Shown: positions 45,486 through 55,084, numbered from the stretch's first letter. The stretch: DNA of 64,000 bases from Segatella copri (GCF_019249655.2 NZ_CP137557.1:3443001-3507000), one strand, 5' to 3'. Numbers and translations: made by a program. Notes: a model not told the origin generated them from the sequence alone.

Positions 45486-46190
45486 ATGATAAAGTTGCTA
45501 TTAGTTGAAGATGATACGAACCTAGCTTTTATTGAAAAAAGCACGTTGGAAGATATAGTTGGAGGTTATGAGGTAATGACAGCCAGCAATGGAAAAGATG
45601 GTATCAAGGCTTGGGAGGAATTCACGCCAGATGTTATCATCTCGGATATAGACATGCCTATTATGAACGGCATAGAGATGGTAAAACACATCAGAGAGAC
45701 GGATGGCGATACGCTCATTCTCTTCACCACCAATCTCACTTCTCCTAAAAAACTAGAGGAGGGATATGCTGCAGGTGCTAACAATTACATCAAAAAGCCC
45801 TTTGTTCCCGAAGAACTTGATGCGCATATCCAGAGCCTTCTTCGCCTGAAGAATGGGCAGAAGAGCAGAAATGTGTCTTCTTGCATCAAGATTGGAAAGC
45901 ATATATTGGACCCAGAACATGCCTGCATCAAGGATGAAGAAGGCAACATCAGCTATACCTTGACAGCCAGAGATGCCAAGATACTGGAAATTCTTGCCAA
46001 AAACAAGAATGAGATAGTGAAACGTGAAGCCATACAAGAGCGTATCTGGAATACTGCGGAGAAAGACTTTTTCATTTCCCGCTGTCTTGATACTGTTATC
46101 ACAAAACTCAGAAAGGTCTTGAAATCAGACCCTCTCGTCAGCATCGAGACTATCCGAGGCGTCGGTTTCAAGCTGGCAGAGTGTTGCTAG
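45486..46190 (+). CDS. OmpR/PhoB-type response regulator
   Basis: 234 aa. Receiver domain (1 to about 120) with acidic pocket Asp9/Asp10, phospho-acceptor Asp54 in ISDIDMP, Thr81/Thr82 and Lys104; then a winged-helix DNA-binding domain (about 135-232: YTLTARDAKILEILAKN, RCLDTVITKLRKVL, IRGVGFKL). Its natural partner was probably the convergent kinase at 46125-48919, whose 3' end overlaps its own by 66 nt, but that kinase is broken by an IS. The kinase at 50118 keeps an almost identical catalytic core and could serve it. Confidence 0.95.
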   Translation: MIKLLLVEDDTNLAFIEKSTLEDIVGGYEVMTASNGKDGIKAWEEFTPDVIISDIDMPIMNGIEMVKHIRETDGDTLILFTTNLTSPKKLEEGYAAGANNYIKKPFVPEELDAHIQSLLRLKNGQKSRNVSSCIKIGKHILDPEHACIKDEEGNISYTLTARDAKILEILAKNKNEIVKREAIQERIWNTAEKDFFISRCLDTVITKLRKVLKSDPLVSIETIRGVGFKLAECC

Positions 46191-46554
46191 CTCTTCATCG
46201 CCTCCTCCAGAACTCGTCTTCTGGTCGGGTAGGAATATAGAGAATTCGGTATATTTGCCCAGTTCACTCTCTACTCCTATCATGCCTTCATGAGCATCTA
46301 TCACTTGGAACACATAGGTCAATCCCAGTCCGAAACCAGGCGCACCTTTTTTCTTGAAGGTGCGCTTGGCGGCTGACGCACGCTCATACTTATCGAAAAT
46401 CACCTTTTGGTCAGCCTTGCTGATTCCGATACCATTATCCCTTACTCGGATGGATACGCCCTTATCTACCTTATCTGTAGAAATACGAATCGTGACATCC
46501 CCATCAGAATACTTGATAGAGTTGTCTATCAAGTTATAGAATATTTCCTTAAGA

Positions 46555-47948
46555 CAATAGTTCGTTAATAATTCAATAATGTGCTAAGCAGCTATACGCT
46601 GTAAGCACGAGAGATCTTTGAAAATCTTGCTAATTAAAGTTCGGTTCGGGGTGTACCCGCTTGCTTTAAAAATTCGTTTCACCAGATAAATATTGGTCAT
46701 CAGTGACTTGAATGAAGACATAGAATATTCCATTCCCATCTCCTTCATAGTTACCTTGGCAACATTTAGTGATGTGAACGAAGCATTGAAAGCAAAATCG
46801 AGTTTCCACTTATCGCGAGCCTGGCAGTCCATAAGACCAGTATAGCCTTTGGCGTCACGAAAGCAAAATTCGATCTGGAACCTGGTTCTATAATAAAGAA
46901 GTACTTCTTCACCCGAAAGTGAGGTGTCTGTAGAGAAGAATAGTTTCTTCTTGCCATTCGGCATCTGCCAGATGACAAGTCTAACTTTACACCTGAGTGC
47001 CTTGGAATAGGCTATCAAAGTATAAGCTGTTCCTTCTATATCTTTCATCTCCATCTTCTCCATTCGAGTGAGGTCAAGATTCTTCATATCAATCTTGCCA
47101 TCCTTGGTCTTGGGGCGACCACGTTTTCCAGTACGTGGACCAGCATAGACATAAAAGAGACAAGCATTGTCACGAAAGCGGCTTATCAAAGAGAACCCTT
47201 CTTTCTTTATCCCATTAACAAATGTACTTGTAGAGAAGTAAGCATCTGCAACTATGAGGGTTGAGAGTTTAAGAAGTTCCTTGCGGTAACGCTTAATGAC
47301 GCTGATATAGAAATCTACCATAGTCTTGTTTCTAAGACTCAGTTCTTTATTACTTAGCGACTGGTGTGCTTTTAACATCATGCAGTCTTTGGCATCAATA
47401 TCAATGAGGCCAATACCCATGATTTCGAGACCATGTTTAACAGACTGTGCACATCCCGACCAAAAACGACCGATATGTGGAGTCTTCTTGCCAGCTTTGC
47501 TGATGTAGCTGGGATCAATGGCAATAGCCCATCTTCCCTGTTTACCAAAGAAGCGCTTGGCAAGTGAGACATTAAGTTTGAGCCAGTCAATGCTTTTCGA
47601 CTTTTTTAAGCCGAATGCGTTGCGATAGGTTTGCTCAACATGCGAGCCATACCTCCCCATTTGGGTGAAATTTATCTTTCTTGGTATTACCATGAACAAA
47701 ATTATCACCTCGATGAGTATTTTCTCGAAACTTTTTGTTAACTTTGCAGCCGAATCTTCAACTGCATCTTTAAAGATATCCATATATTGGTCAAGTCCTG
47801 TATTCATATAATTTTGCGTTTGTCGTGATTTGCAAAGTTACTGAAAATCAGCGACTTGACCAACTTTCTATAGTTAAGTTTTCATAAGCATTTCTTAATA
47901 TAAGTTATTGATTTACAGACGATTAAATATTAATTTAACGCAGTATTG
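46555..47948 (-). mobile_element. Insertion sequence C, same family as B, 1394 bp
   Basis: Ends CAATAGTTCGTTAA and CAATACTGCGTTAA (read inward), 6-bp target duplication TTAAGA at 46549-46554 and 47949-47954. The uninterrupted site is seen in kinase B at about 50482-50487. Confidence 0.95.
46584..47807 (-). CDS. IS4-superfamily transposase of insertion sequence C
   Basis: 407 aa, intact, homologous to the transposase at 17570. DDE residues: Asp in IAIDPSYIS, Asp in IVADAYFS, Glu in YRTRFQIEFCFRDAK. The likely -7 box TAACTTTG (47833-47840, minus) is within the element. It is in the same orientation as the kinase it interrupts. Confidence 0.94.
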   Translation of the reverse strand: MNTGLDQYMDIFKDAVEDSAAKLTKSFEKILIEVIILFMVIPRKINFTQMGRYGSHVEQTYRNAFGLKKSKSIDWLKLNVSLAKRFFGKQGRWAIAIDPSYISKAGKKTPHIGRFWSGCAQSVKHGLEIMGIGLIDIDAKDCMMLKAHQSLSNKELSLRNKTMVDFYISVIKRYRKELLKLSTLIVADAYFSTSTFVNGIKKEGFSLISRFRDNACLFYVYAGPRTGKRGRPKTKDGKIDMKNLDLTRMEKMEMKDIEGTAYTLIAYSKALRCKVRLVIWQMPNGKKKLFFSTDTSLSGEEVLLYYRTRFQIEFCFRDAKGYTGLMDCQARDKWKLDFAFNASFTSLNVAKVTMKEMGMEYSMSSFKSLMTNIYLVKRIFKASGYTPNRTLISKIFKDLSCLQRIAA

Positions 47949-49028
47949 TTAAGATACTCCTCGTCGGCAAAAGCATATTGACAATTAATATGATTCTCAA
48001 AGGATACATTCTTCAATCTGTTCACCCTGAAGTTTTCTTCCATTTTTGAGAGCATGCTTGTCATGTCTACCTGTACTTTCTTGAGCTCCAGTTTTCCAGC
48101 CTGCGACTTGGATATGGTTAATATCCTATTTATCAAGCTATAAGCATGCTGTGTCTCCGTGCTGATTACTTGCAGATACTTGGTTCTTTTCTCTGGGTCG
48201 TTAACTATCTTCTCATGATCCAAGGCCCCCAATCCCAAACGAATCGTAGAGAGCGGAGTCTTGATGTCATGAATCATGGAATAGGTCATTATCTTCTTCA
48301 TCTTGGCATTGTTCTGCTGCCAGCGGATAATTCCAAGCAATTTTGCAATGCACAATGAAATCAAAATACCAGCTAAAAGACTACTTATTAAAACTAAACC
48401 TAATTGTTCAAACAATAAATCAGTTGGATTAAACAATGTGATTTGTATTCTCCTAGAGCCATCAATTCTAATAGGTACATCATGTGATGAAATTTTGTTA
48501 TATACAACATAAGGCTTCTTTCCTGTTTCTTTCAAAAGTTTTAACTTATTACCACAAATCTGATATATAGCAAAACTATAGTTCCAACCTTCTATCTTTA
48601 AATTGTCACTAATGCATTTGCTTAGAAAAGAAAAGTCAATACCTTTGTGTGAAGCCTTAAAAACACCTTCTTCTACATATTCTATGCCATGAAACTTAGG
48701 GTAAGAAGTATCAGGAGCACCTGCTATCTGTGTTCCTGTAGGTACATACTTAAACCTACTATATACCTCTTGAAACATAGACTTCACTAAAATTTCATCT
48801 ATTTTCTCACTTACTCGTGCTTCGGCATATAGATATGTCTTACACATCCATATAGTTTGCAAAACTATTATGAATAAGACACCTATTATAGAAATATATA
48901 TATAATTCTTTGTTTTCATGCCTGCAAAATTACACATTTTATCTTAAAATACCACATTTTTAGCCATATTAATAAAAATCTAACATAAATCTAACAATTG
49001 CCTAACATTTCTATTACAGAAAAACCAG

Positions 49029-49036
49029 TACTTTTG
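49029..49036 (+). promoter_or_regulatory. -7 box upstream of the 49066/49179 genes
   Basis: TACTTTTG, followed by CACCC; 30 nt before an 18-codon frame and 143 nt before the exported protein gene. Confidence 0.5.
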
Positions 49037-49065
49037 CACCCAGATTTACATAAAACGTAAAAACA

Positions 49066-49122
49066 ATGAAACAATTAACAGAAGAAGAGTATCGAAACAT
49101 TTATGGGAAATTGCTAAAATAA
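49066..49122 (+). CDS. 18-codon open frame, possible leader or gene fossil
   Basis: Encodes MKQLTEEEYRNIYGKLLK and stops. It is placed directly after a good -7 box and ends 57 nt before the next start. It may be a leader peptide or the surviving 5' end of a decayed gene; nothing shows which. Confidence 0.3.
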   Translation: MKQLTEEEYRNIYGKLLK

Positions 49123-49178
49123 ACATAAAAGTTCTAGGCTCTGATTCCCATCCTATACTATAATTAAACTTCATAAAT

Positions 49179-50051
49179 ATGAAATATTTGTATTTTTTAT
49201 TACTCTTTTTACCCCTCCAAGCATTAGGGCAAATAAAACTTCAGGATGTTACGATTAGTAGCCAGCGTCCCAAGTTTGTGAGACTTAAAGGATATTATCG
49301 TAGCTATCAGCACAATGACTCTGTACTCAAATATTATGTGGATGGCATTGTGGAATACTATATCAACCTAAAGAATGAAAAAGTAGATATAAGAATGTAT
49401 AGTAGCAGACATCTTAGAAATGAAGAGCTTATCAGCAAGGATAAGAAAAGAGCCTTTATGCTTAGCGACCAAGCTACATTTCGACCTTGGCCAGAAGGAA
49501 AGACATTCATAGAGGAATGCCGTAAGAAGTATGCTATTCAAGATTCGGCTAATGTTGGCTATATCAAAAAGGCAAGCCAAATACTAGGTAGAGTGACAAC
49601 TGATTCTATCAACAAAAGCTGTATGATAGAAATGAATATGATACCAACATACGACAAGCTAACGCATAACATTTTTGGCTTTACGCAAGAAATGAAAAGT
49701 GATTATTTCATGGAAGCTTATAGATTAAGCGATGAGAATTACTATTCTTTCAAGAATTTGCTCAGTCAGAAAACGGATCAAAGCTACAACTATTGGCACA
49801 AGAAGGATTCTCGTAAACAGCTCATTCATGTTGTAACAGAACTATTTATTACAGAACAAGAATATGTAGATGATAAGAAGAAAGAGGCAGGCAAAAAACT
49901 ACAACCCCAGGAAGCAGCTCAATCAATAGAAGGCTTTATTTCAGAAAATAGATTGCCGTCTCTATCACCAACAATACAAGTAGAGATGAAGAAGCTTCAA
50001 TTTTATGACCCTTCCAATCTGAACAAGAAAATTGCAACTAGCAGCAATTAA
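49179..50051 (+). CDS. Exported protein of unknown function, 290 aa
   Basis: Signal peptide (MKYLYFLLLFLPLQALGQ), then IKLQDVTISSQRPKFVRLKGYYRSYQ, a beta-rich region and a Lys/Gln-rich C-terminus. The opening resembles the start of exported Bacteroidota proteins that follow a TonB-plug-like LQDVTI strand, but no family is evident. Its last codons fall in the 42-nt block shared with 45370-45411, so its 3' end may have been created by the duplication that made this locus. Codon use is more A+T-rich than in flanking housekeeping genes. Confidence 0.72.
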   Translation: MKYLYFLLLFLPLQALGQIKLQDVTISSQRPKFVRLKGYYRSYQHNDSVLKYYVDGIVEYYINLKNEKVDIRMYSSRHLRNEELISKDKKRAFMLSDQATFRPWPEGKTFIEECRKKYAIQDSANVGYIKKASQILGRVTTDSINKSCMIEMNMIPTYDKLTHNIFGFTQEMKSDYFMEAYRLSDENYYSFKNLLSQKTDQSYNYWHKKDSRKQLIHVVTELFITEQEYVDDKKKEAGKKLQPQEAAQSIEGFISENRLPSLSPTIQVEMKKLQFYDPSNLNKKIATSSN

Positions 50052-50072
50052 GGAATGTTATCGTTATGTTAA

Positions 50073-50149
50073 GAAGGAACATCAGCTATTATCACAAAAC
50101 TCAGAAAGGTCTTGAAATCAGACCCGCTCGTTAGCATCGAGACTATCCG
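50073..50149 (+). pseudogene. Remnant of a duplicated response-regulator gene
   Basis: The stretch ACAAAACTCAGAAAGGTCTT and what follows to 50149 matches the 3' part of the regulator gene (near 46101-46169), preceded by a scrap of its middle (GAAGGAACATCAGCTAT, near 45940). Most of the gene is deleted. The remnant now encodes, on the other strand, the C-terminal tail of kinase B. Confidence 0.85.
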
Positions 50150-51422
50150 TCTTCTGGTCGGGTAGGAATATAGAGAATTCGGTATATCTGCCCAGTTCAC
50201 TCTCTACTCCTATCATGCCTTCATGAGCATCTATCACTTGGAATACATAGGTTAATCCCAGTCCGAAACCAGGCGCACCATTTTTCTTGAAGGTGCGCTT
50301 GGCGGCTGACGCACGCTCATACTTATCGAAAATCACCTTTTGGTCAGCTTTGCTGATTCCGATGCCATTATCCCTTACTCGGATGGATACGCCCTTATCT
50401 ACCTTATCTGTAGAAATACGAATCGTGACATCCCCATCAGAATACTTGATAGAGTTGTCTATCAAGTTATAGAATATTTCCTTAAGATACTCCTCGTCGG
50501 CAAAAGCATATTGACAATTAATATGATTCTCAAAGGATACATTCTTCAATCTGTTCACCTTGAAGTTCTCTTCCATTTTTGAGAGCATGCTTGTCATGTC
50601 TACCTGTACTTTCTTGAGCTCCAGTTTTCCAGCCTGCGACTTGGATATGGTTAATATCCTATTTATCAAGCTATAAGCATGCTGTGTCTCCGTGCTGATT
50701 ACTTGTAGATACTTGGTTCTTTTCTCAGAGTCATTGGCTATCCGCTCATGATCCAAGGCTCCCAATCCCAAGCGAATCGTAGAGAGCGGAGTCTTGATGT
50801 CATGAATCATGGAATAGGTCATTATCTTCTTCATCTTGGCATTGTTCTGCTGCCAGCGGATAATACCAACTTGCTTGAATATACATAGTAAAGTTATGGT
50901 TAGCATCAGGAAAGAAGCAAGTGCCAAAAGACCTAATTCCTCAAAAAAAATAGAATAAGGATTGGTTAACTCAATCTGAATAGCTTGCGATTGGTCCGTT
51001 CTTGTATAGAAAACAGAAGACTTTACAGATAGTTGAATAGCTCTATTATCACCACCATAATAATGCTCCTTATCATTATTATATAATATAATGGAGTAAT
51101 CAGATGGTAAACTTTTATCTAAAATAGCTTTCAGTTTAGGTAAAGATATGTTAGATTTTGTTTCCTTATTGAGCTCTGTTTCAAAATATGTAATATCTGG
51201 CTTATCGGAATTAGAAGGAGATACAGCTATACTTTTCAGATACAAACAAGCCCTCTGTTCAGCCTCGGTGAATAACGCCTGCTCCAGTTTTTCATTCACA
51301 TCTGATTTTATTTTAGATATAGTATACTGGAAGCCACCAACTATCCACAGCATTTGCATCATAAATGCTGCGGATAATCCAACGATAGCAGTTATTACAT
51401 ATTTATTATTCTTCTGTTTCAT
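50118..51422 (-). CDS. Membrane sensor histidine kinase B
   Basis: 434 aa, intact. Helix 1 (about 8-30), extracytoplasmic sensor (about 31-165, no known domain), helix 2 (about 170-192), dimerisation domain with phospho-acceptor His207 in MIHDIKTPLST, and HATPase domain with NLIDNSIKY, DNGIGI and GFGLGL. It autophosphorylates and hands phosphate to a response regulator; no intact regulator lies beside it, only the remnant at 50073-50149, so the regulator at 45486 is the best candidate partner. From IIRWQQNN on it is almost identical to kinase A. Confidence 0.95.
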   Translation of the reverse strand: MKQKNNKYVITAIVGLSAAFMMQMLWIVGGFQYTISKIKSDVNEKLEQALFTEAEQRACLYLKSIAVSPSNSDKPDITYFETELNKETKSNISLPKLKAILDKSLPSDYSIILYNNDKEHYYGGDNRAIQLSVKSSVFYTRTDQSQAIQIELTNPYSIFFEELGLLALASFLMLTITLLCIFKQVGIIRWQQNNAKMKKIMTYSMIHDIKTPLSTIRLGLGALDHERIANDSEKRTKYLQVISTETQHAYSLINRILTISKSQAGKLELKKVQVDMTSMLSKMEENFKVNRLKNVSFENHINCQYAFADEEYLKEIFYNLIDNSIKYSDGDVTIRISTDKVDKGVSIRVRDNGIGISKADQKVIFDKYERASAAKRTFKKNGAPGFGLGLTYVFQVIDAHEGMIGVESELGRYTEFSIFLPDQKTDSLDANERV

Positions 51423-51620
51423 TTCTTTTAGATATTTCTAAGTGCAAAATTACACATTTTATCTTAAAATACCACATTTTTAGCCATATTAATAAAAATC
51501 TAACATAAATCTAACAATTGGCTAACGTTTCTAATGCCGGAAAAGCTATACCTTTTCACTTGCTTGTTGAATTCGCCTTTGTCTTTCAATGTCTAAATCT
51601 CTAAAAAACTGAAAATAAAG

Positions 51621-51656
51621 ATAGCAATATTTGGTCGTTTGGCGAAATATTGCTAT
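51621..51656 (+). promoter_or_regulatory. Perfect 12-bp inverted repeat over the GNAT gene promoter
   Basis: ATAGCAATATTT (51621-51632) and AAATATTGCTAT (51645-51656), 12-nt spacer. It covers the -33 box and touches the -7 box, so it is a candidate operator. Confidence 0.65.
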
Positions 51657-51661
51657 TTTTG
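51630..51661 (+). promoter_or_regulatory. Promoter of the GNAT-fold gene
   Basis: TTTG (51630-51633), 20-nt spacer, TATTTTTG (51654-51661); start codon 33 nt downstream. Confidence 0.75.
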
Positions 51662-51693
51662 CATCCTATAATATTGCAAACTAGTTTGAAATC

Positions 51694-52845
51694 ATGTCAT
51701 TAATTGAAATTAAAAAGGTCGAAAGCAAGAAGGATTTGAAGACGTTCATCGACTTCCACTACGACCTCTACGAAGGCAACGAATACGATGTGCCTAATCT
51801 TTTCAGCGACGAAATGAATACCCTGAGCAAGGACAAGAACGCTGCGTTCGAGTTCTGCGAGGCAGAGTATTATCTTGCCTATAAGGATGGAAAGCTGGCA
51901 GGTCGCGTTGCTGCTATCATCAACCATAAGGCAAACAACAAGTGGGGAAAGAAATCCGTCCGATTCGGATGGATTGACTTCATCGACGACCGTGAGGTTT
52001 CGAAGGCTCTTCTGGATGCCGTTGAGAAATATGGCCGCGAGAAAGGCATGGAGGATGTGGTAGGTCCGCTTGGATTTACCGATATGGACCCTGAGGGTAT
52101 GCTCGTCTGGGGATTCGACCAGCTCGGCACCATGCCTACCATCTATAATTACGCTTACTATCCGGAGCACATCGAGGCCCTGGAGGGTTTCGAGGTGGAC
52201 AACAAATACGTGGAGTTCAAGATTATGGTGCCGGATGAGGTGCCTGAGAAGTACGCCAAGATTGCGATGATGATTGAGAAACGCTATAATCTGCATGTGC
52301 GCAAGCTTACCAAGAAGGATGTTTTCCAGGGCGGAATGGGTCAGAAAATCTTTGATCTCATCAACGATACCTACAAGGATCTCTATGGATATTCCGAACT
52401 CTCGCAGAAGCAGATAGACCAGCTTATCAAGTCGTATCTCGGTTTCCTCGACTTCAACCTCATCACCTGCATCGAGGATTGGACGGACGGAGAGCATAAG
52501 CTCATTGGTGTGGGAATCACCATGCCGTCGTTGGCTCATGCCCTGAGAAAGTGCCGCCGTGGCAGATTGCTGCCTTTCGGCTGGTTCCACGTGCTGAGAG
52601 CCATCAAGCAGCACAAGACCAACATCGTTGACCTCCTCCTCATCGGTATTCTTCCTGAATATCGTGCCAAGGGTGCCAATGCGCTTCTCTTTGCCGACCT
52701 GATTCCTTGGTACCAGAAGTACGGCATAGAATGGGGTGAAACCCAGGTTGAGCTGGAAACCAATGCCGGCGTGCAGGGACAGTGGGGAGCTTTGACCCCA
52801 GTGATGCACAAGCGCAGAAAATGCTACAAGAAGATTATCAAATAG
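51694..52845 (+). CDS. GNAT-fold acyltransferase-like protein, 383 aa
   Basis: Begins MSLIEIKKVESKKDLKTFIDFHYDLY, a form seen in a conserved Bacteroidota family usually annotated as N-acetyltransferase. The first half has the GNAT pattern (YYLAYKDGKLAGRVAAIIN, RFGWIDF, VVGPLGFTDMDPEGMLVWGFD); the second half holds DLLLIGILPEYRAKGANALLF, close to the acetyl-CoA-binding motif. Substrate unknown. Its 3' end (codons for the last residues and the stop) is the first unit of a 23-bp tandem repeat. Single gene with a dyad-covered promoter. Confidence 0.8.
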   Translation: MSLIEIKKVESKKDLKTFIDFHYDLYEGNEYDVPNLFSDEMNTLSKDKNAAFEFCEAEYYLAYKDGKLAGRVAAIINHKANNKWGKKSVRFGWIDFIDDREVSKALLDAVEKYGREKGMEDVVGPLGFTDMDPEGMLVWGFDQLGTMPTIYNYAYYPEHIEALEGFEVDNKYVEFKIMVPDEVPEKYAKIAMMIEKRYNLHVRKLTKKDVFQGGMGQKIFDLINDTYKDLYGYSELSQKQIDQLIKSYLGFLDFNLITCIEDWTDGEHKLIGVGITMPSLAHALRKCRRGRLLPFGWFHVLRAIKQHKTNIVDLLLIGILPEYRAKGANALLFADLIPWYQKYGIEWGETQVELETNAGVQGQWGALTPVMHKRRKCYKKIIK

Positions 52846-52920
52846 ATATCGAAAAGATTATTGAATAGTAATCAAGGAGATTATCAAATAGTAATCAAGA
52901 AGATAATTAAATAACAAGGA
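52833..52920. repeat. 23-bp tandem repeats running out of the GNAT gene's 3' end
   Basis: Units at 52833-52855, 52856-52878 and 52879-52901 plus a partial unit to 52920; each starts GATTAT and contains AATAG. The first unit includes the stop codon (52843-52845). Confidence 0.9.
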
Positions 52921-52925
52921 GTCAA

Positions 52926-52975
52926 GGAGTTAGGGAGTTAAGACAGATGTTTTTGAATCATAGCTCCTTAACTCC
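52926..52975 (+). terminator. Hairpin between the GNAT gene and parE
   Basis: Arms 52926-52940 and 52961-52975 pair over about 14 bp with G-U pairs (GGAGTTA against TAACTCC). The 20-nt loop and weak T tract make termination plausible but not sure. Confidence 0.45.
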
Positions 52976-53003
52976 TCCTAAATTTTATAACTAGGAGGAT
53001 TCT

Positions 53004-54995
53004 ATGTCAGAAGATAATAACGAATTGAATGCCCCGCAGGAGCAGCAACAGCAGGAGCAGCAGCCGGTGGCTTATACCGACGACAACATCCGACATCTGA
53101 GCGATATGGAGCATGTGCGAACCCGTCCGGGTATGTACATCGGTCGTTTGGGCGACGGTAACTTGCCGGAGGATGGTATTTATGTGCTCCTGAAGGAGGT
53201 GGTGGATAACTCCATCGACGAATTCAAGATGAACGCCGGTTCCCGCATCGAAATCGACATCGAAGACCATCTGCGTGTCAGCGTGCGCGACTATGGCCGA
53301 GGCATTCCGCAGGGAAAACTCGTTGAGGCGGTGAGCGTGCTGAACACCGGAGGTAAGTATGATAGCAAGGCGTTCAAGAAGAGTGTGGGCTTGAACGGAG
53401 TGGGTGTGAAGGCGGTGAACGCCCTCAGCTCTCATTTCGAGGTGAAGTCGTTCCGTGAGGGAAAGGTGCGCCATCTGAAGTTTGAGAAAGGTATTCTGCA
53501 GAGCGATGTTACCGAGGATACTGAAGATGAGAATGGTACTTTCATCTATTTTGAGCCTGATAACACCCTCTTCAAGAACTATTCCTTCCACGACGACATC
53601 GTGGAAACCATGCTCCGCAACTATACTTATCTGAACACCGGTCTTACCATCATGCACAATGGCCGCCGCATCCTCAGCCGTCACGGTTTGAAGGATCTCC
53701 TTACGGATAATATGACCAACGAGGGCCTCTATGAGATTATCCACATGAAGGGCGAAGACATCGAGATAGCCTTTACCCATACCAACCAGTATGGTGAGGA
53801 ATACTATTCTTTCGTGAACGGTCAGCACACCACCCAGGGCGGAACCCATCAGAGTGCCTTTAAGGAGCATATAGCCAAGACCATCAAGGAGTTCTTTGGC
53901 AAGTATGAGTATGGCGATATCCGTAACGGACTGGTGGCTGCCATCGCCCTGAACGTAGAGGAACCGGTGTTCGAGAGTCAGACGAAGATTAAGTTGGGTA
54001 GCACCACGATGACTCCGAATGGCGGCGAAACCATTAACAAGTATGTGGGCGATTTCCTGAAGAAGGAGGTGGATAACTATCTGCATATCCACAAGGACGT
54101 GGCTGAGATTCTGGAGAATAAAATCAAGGAGAGCGAGCGTGAGCGCAAGGCGATGGCGGGCGTTACCAAACTGGCTCGTGAGCGTGCCAAGAAGGCGAAC
54201 CTCCACAACCGCAAGCTGCGCGATTGCCGCATCCACTTCAGCGATGCCAAGAACGAGCTGAAGGAGGCAAGTTCCATCTTCATCACCGAGGGTGATTCTG
54301 CCAGCGGAAGCATCACCAAGAGCCGTGACGTGAATACTCAGGCGGTGTTCTCGCTGCGAGGCAAGCCGTTAAACTGCTATGGCCTGACCAAGAAGGTGGT
54401 TTACGAGAACGAGGAGTTCAACCTGCTGCAGGCAGCCCTGGATATCGAGGACGGATTGGACGGATTGAGATATAATAAGGTGATTGTGGCTACCGATGCC
54501 GATGTAGATGGAATGCACATCCGCCTGCTCATCATCACCTTTTTCCTGCAGTTCTTCCCTGACCTCATCAAGAAGGGCCACGTGTATGTGCTTCAGACTC
54601 CATTGTTCCGAGTGCGCAACAAGCGAACCAAAATCAAGAACAAGCAGGCGGTGGCTGATGCCGATGCCAAACTGGGACCTAAGGAGAAGAAGGGCGATTT
54701 CATTACGCATTACTGCTACAGTGATGAGGAGCGCCAGCAAGCCATCAAGGCGCTGGGTCCTGACCCGGAAATCACCCGATTCAAGGGATTGGGAGAGATT
54801 TCGCCAGAAGAGTTTGCCCATTTCATAGGTCCGGATATGCGATTGGAGCAGGTAACGCTGCACAAGACCGACCAGGTGCAGAAGCTCCTGGAGTACTACA
54901 TGGGTAAGAATACGATGGAACGTCAGAACTTCATCATCGACAACCTGGTGATTGAGGAGGATATTCCGGAGGAAGACTCAGCACCGCTGGATTAA
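53004..54995 (+). CDS. parE: Topoisomerase IV subunit B
   Basis: 663 aa. GHKL ATPase ([28 protein letters not shown]), transducer domain, and TOPRIM domain with catalytic Glu429 in [10 protein letters not shown] and Asp498/Asp500/Asp502 in TDADVDG; C-terminal FKGLGEI. The size and lack of the long GyrB insert point to ParE. It powers DNA strand passage with ParC, whose gene is not in the window. The Gln-rich N-terminus (residues 11-21) is a lineage extension. A strong AGGAGG (52993-52998), rare in this window, precedes the ATG. Confidence 0.92.
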   Translation: MSEDNNELNAPQEQQQQEQQPVAYTDDNIRHLSDMEHVRTRPGMYIGRLGDGNLPEDGIYVLLKEVVDNSIDEFKMNAGSRIEIDIEDHLRVSVRDYGRGIPQGKLVEAVSVLNTGGKYDSKAFKKSVGLNGVGVKAVNALSSHFEVKSFREGKVRHLKFEKGILQSDVTEDTEDENGTFIYFEPDNTLFKNYSFHDDIVETMLRNYTYLNTGLTIMHNGRRILSRHGLKDLLTDNMTNEGLYEIIHMKGEDIEIAFTHTNQYGEEYYSFVNGQHTTQGGTHQSAFKEHIAKTIKEFFGKYEYGDIRNGLVAAIALNVEEPVFESQTKIKLGSTTMTPNGGETINKYVGDFLKKEVDNYLHIHKDVAEILENKIKESERERKAMAGVTKLARERAKKANLHNRKLRDCRIHFSDAKNELKEASSIFITEGDSASGSITKSRDVNTQAVFSLRGKPLNCYGLTKKVVYENEEFNLLQAALDIEDGLDGLRYNKVIVATDADVDGMHIRLLIITFFLQFFPDLIKKGHVYVLQTPLFRVRNKRTKIKNKQAVADADAKLGPKEKKGDFITHYCYSDEERQQAIKALGPDPEITRFKGLGEISPEEFAHFIGPDMRLEQVTLHKTDQVQKLLEYYMGKNTMERQNFIIDNLVIEEDIPEEDSAPLD

Positions 54996-55060
54996 GTGAA
55001 GAGTGAAGAACGAAGAGTGAAGAATTCAAGTGCTTTCAAGGGGTAACCATTGAAAAAAGC

Positions 55061-55084
55061 GCTGTTAACTGTTAACCTGTTAAC
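55061..55084. repeat. GTTAAC-rich interspersed repeat, copy 1
   Basis: 24-nt sequence starting GCTGTTAACTGTTAACC, identical at 56747-56770 and 60280-60303; degenerate GTTAAC copies continue to 55105. The A-rich run before it is also conserved. Confidence 0.9.

Larger units (their letters stand above)
46125..48919 (-). pseudogene. Histidine kinase A, interrupted by an insertion sequence
   Basis: The N-terminal part (48919 down to 47955) holds a short cytoplasmic start, a membrane helix, a sensor domain, a second helix and the dimerisation domain with MIHDIKTPLST; the C-terminal part (46554 to 46125) holds the ATPase domain (NSIKY, DNGIGI, GFGLGL). Insertion sequence C lies between them in the ATPase domain just before the N-box. 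Removing it and one TTAAGA copy gives 1395 nt, an exact 464-residue frame, so nothing else is broken. The core is nearly identical to kinase B (50118-51422), the sensor is not. The truncated N-terminal product would end in NNTALN and lack ATP binding. Confidence 0.93.

Noticed and set aside
53007..54236. 409-codon minus-strand frame opposite parE
   Set aside because: Shadow of a well-identified topoisomerase gene; the Leu run comes from the Gln-rich N-terminus on the other strand.
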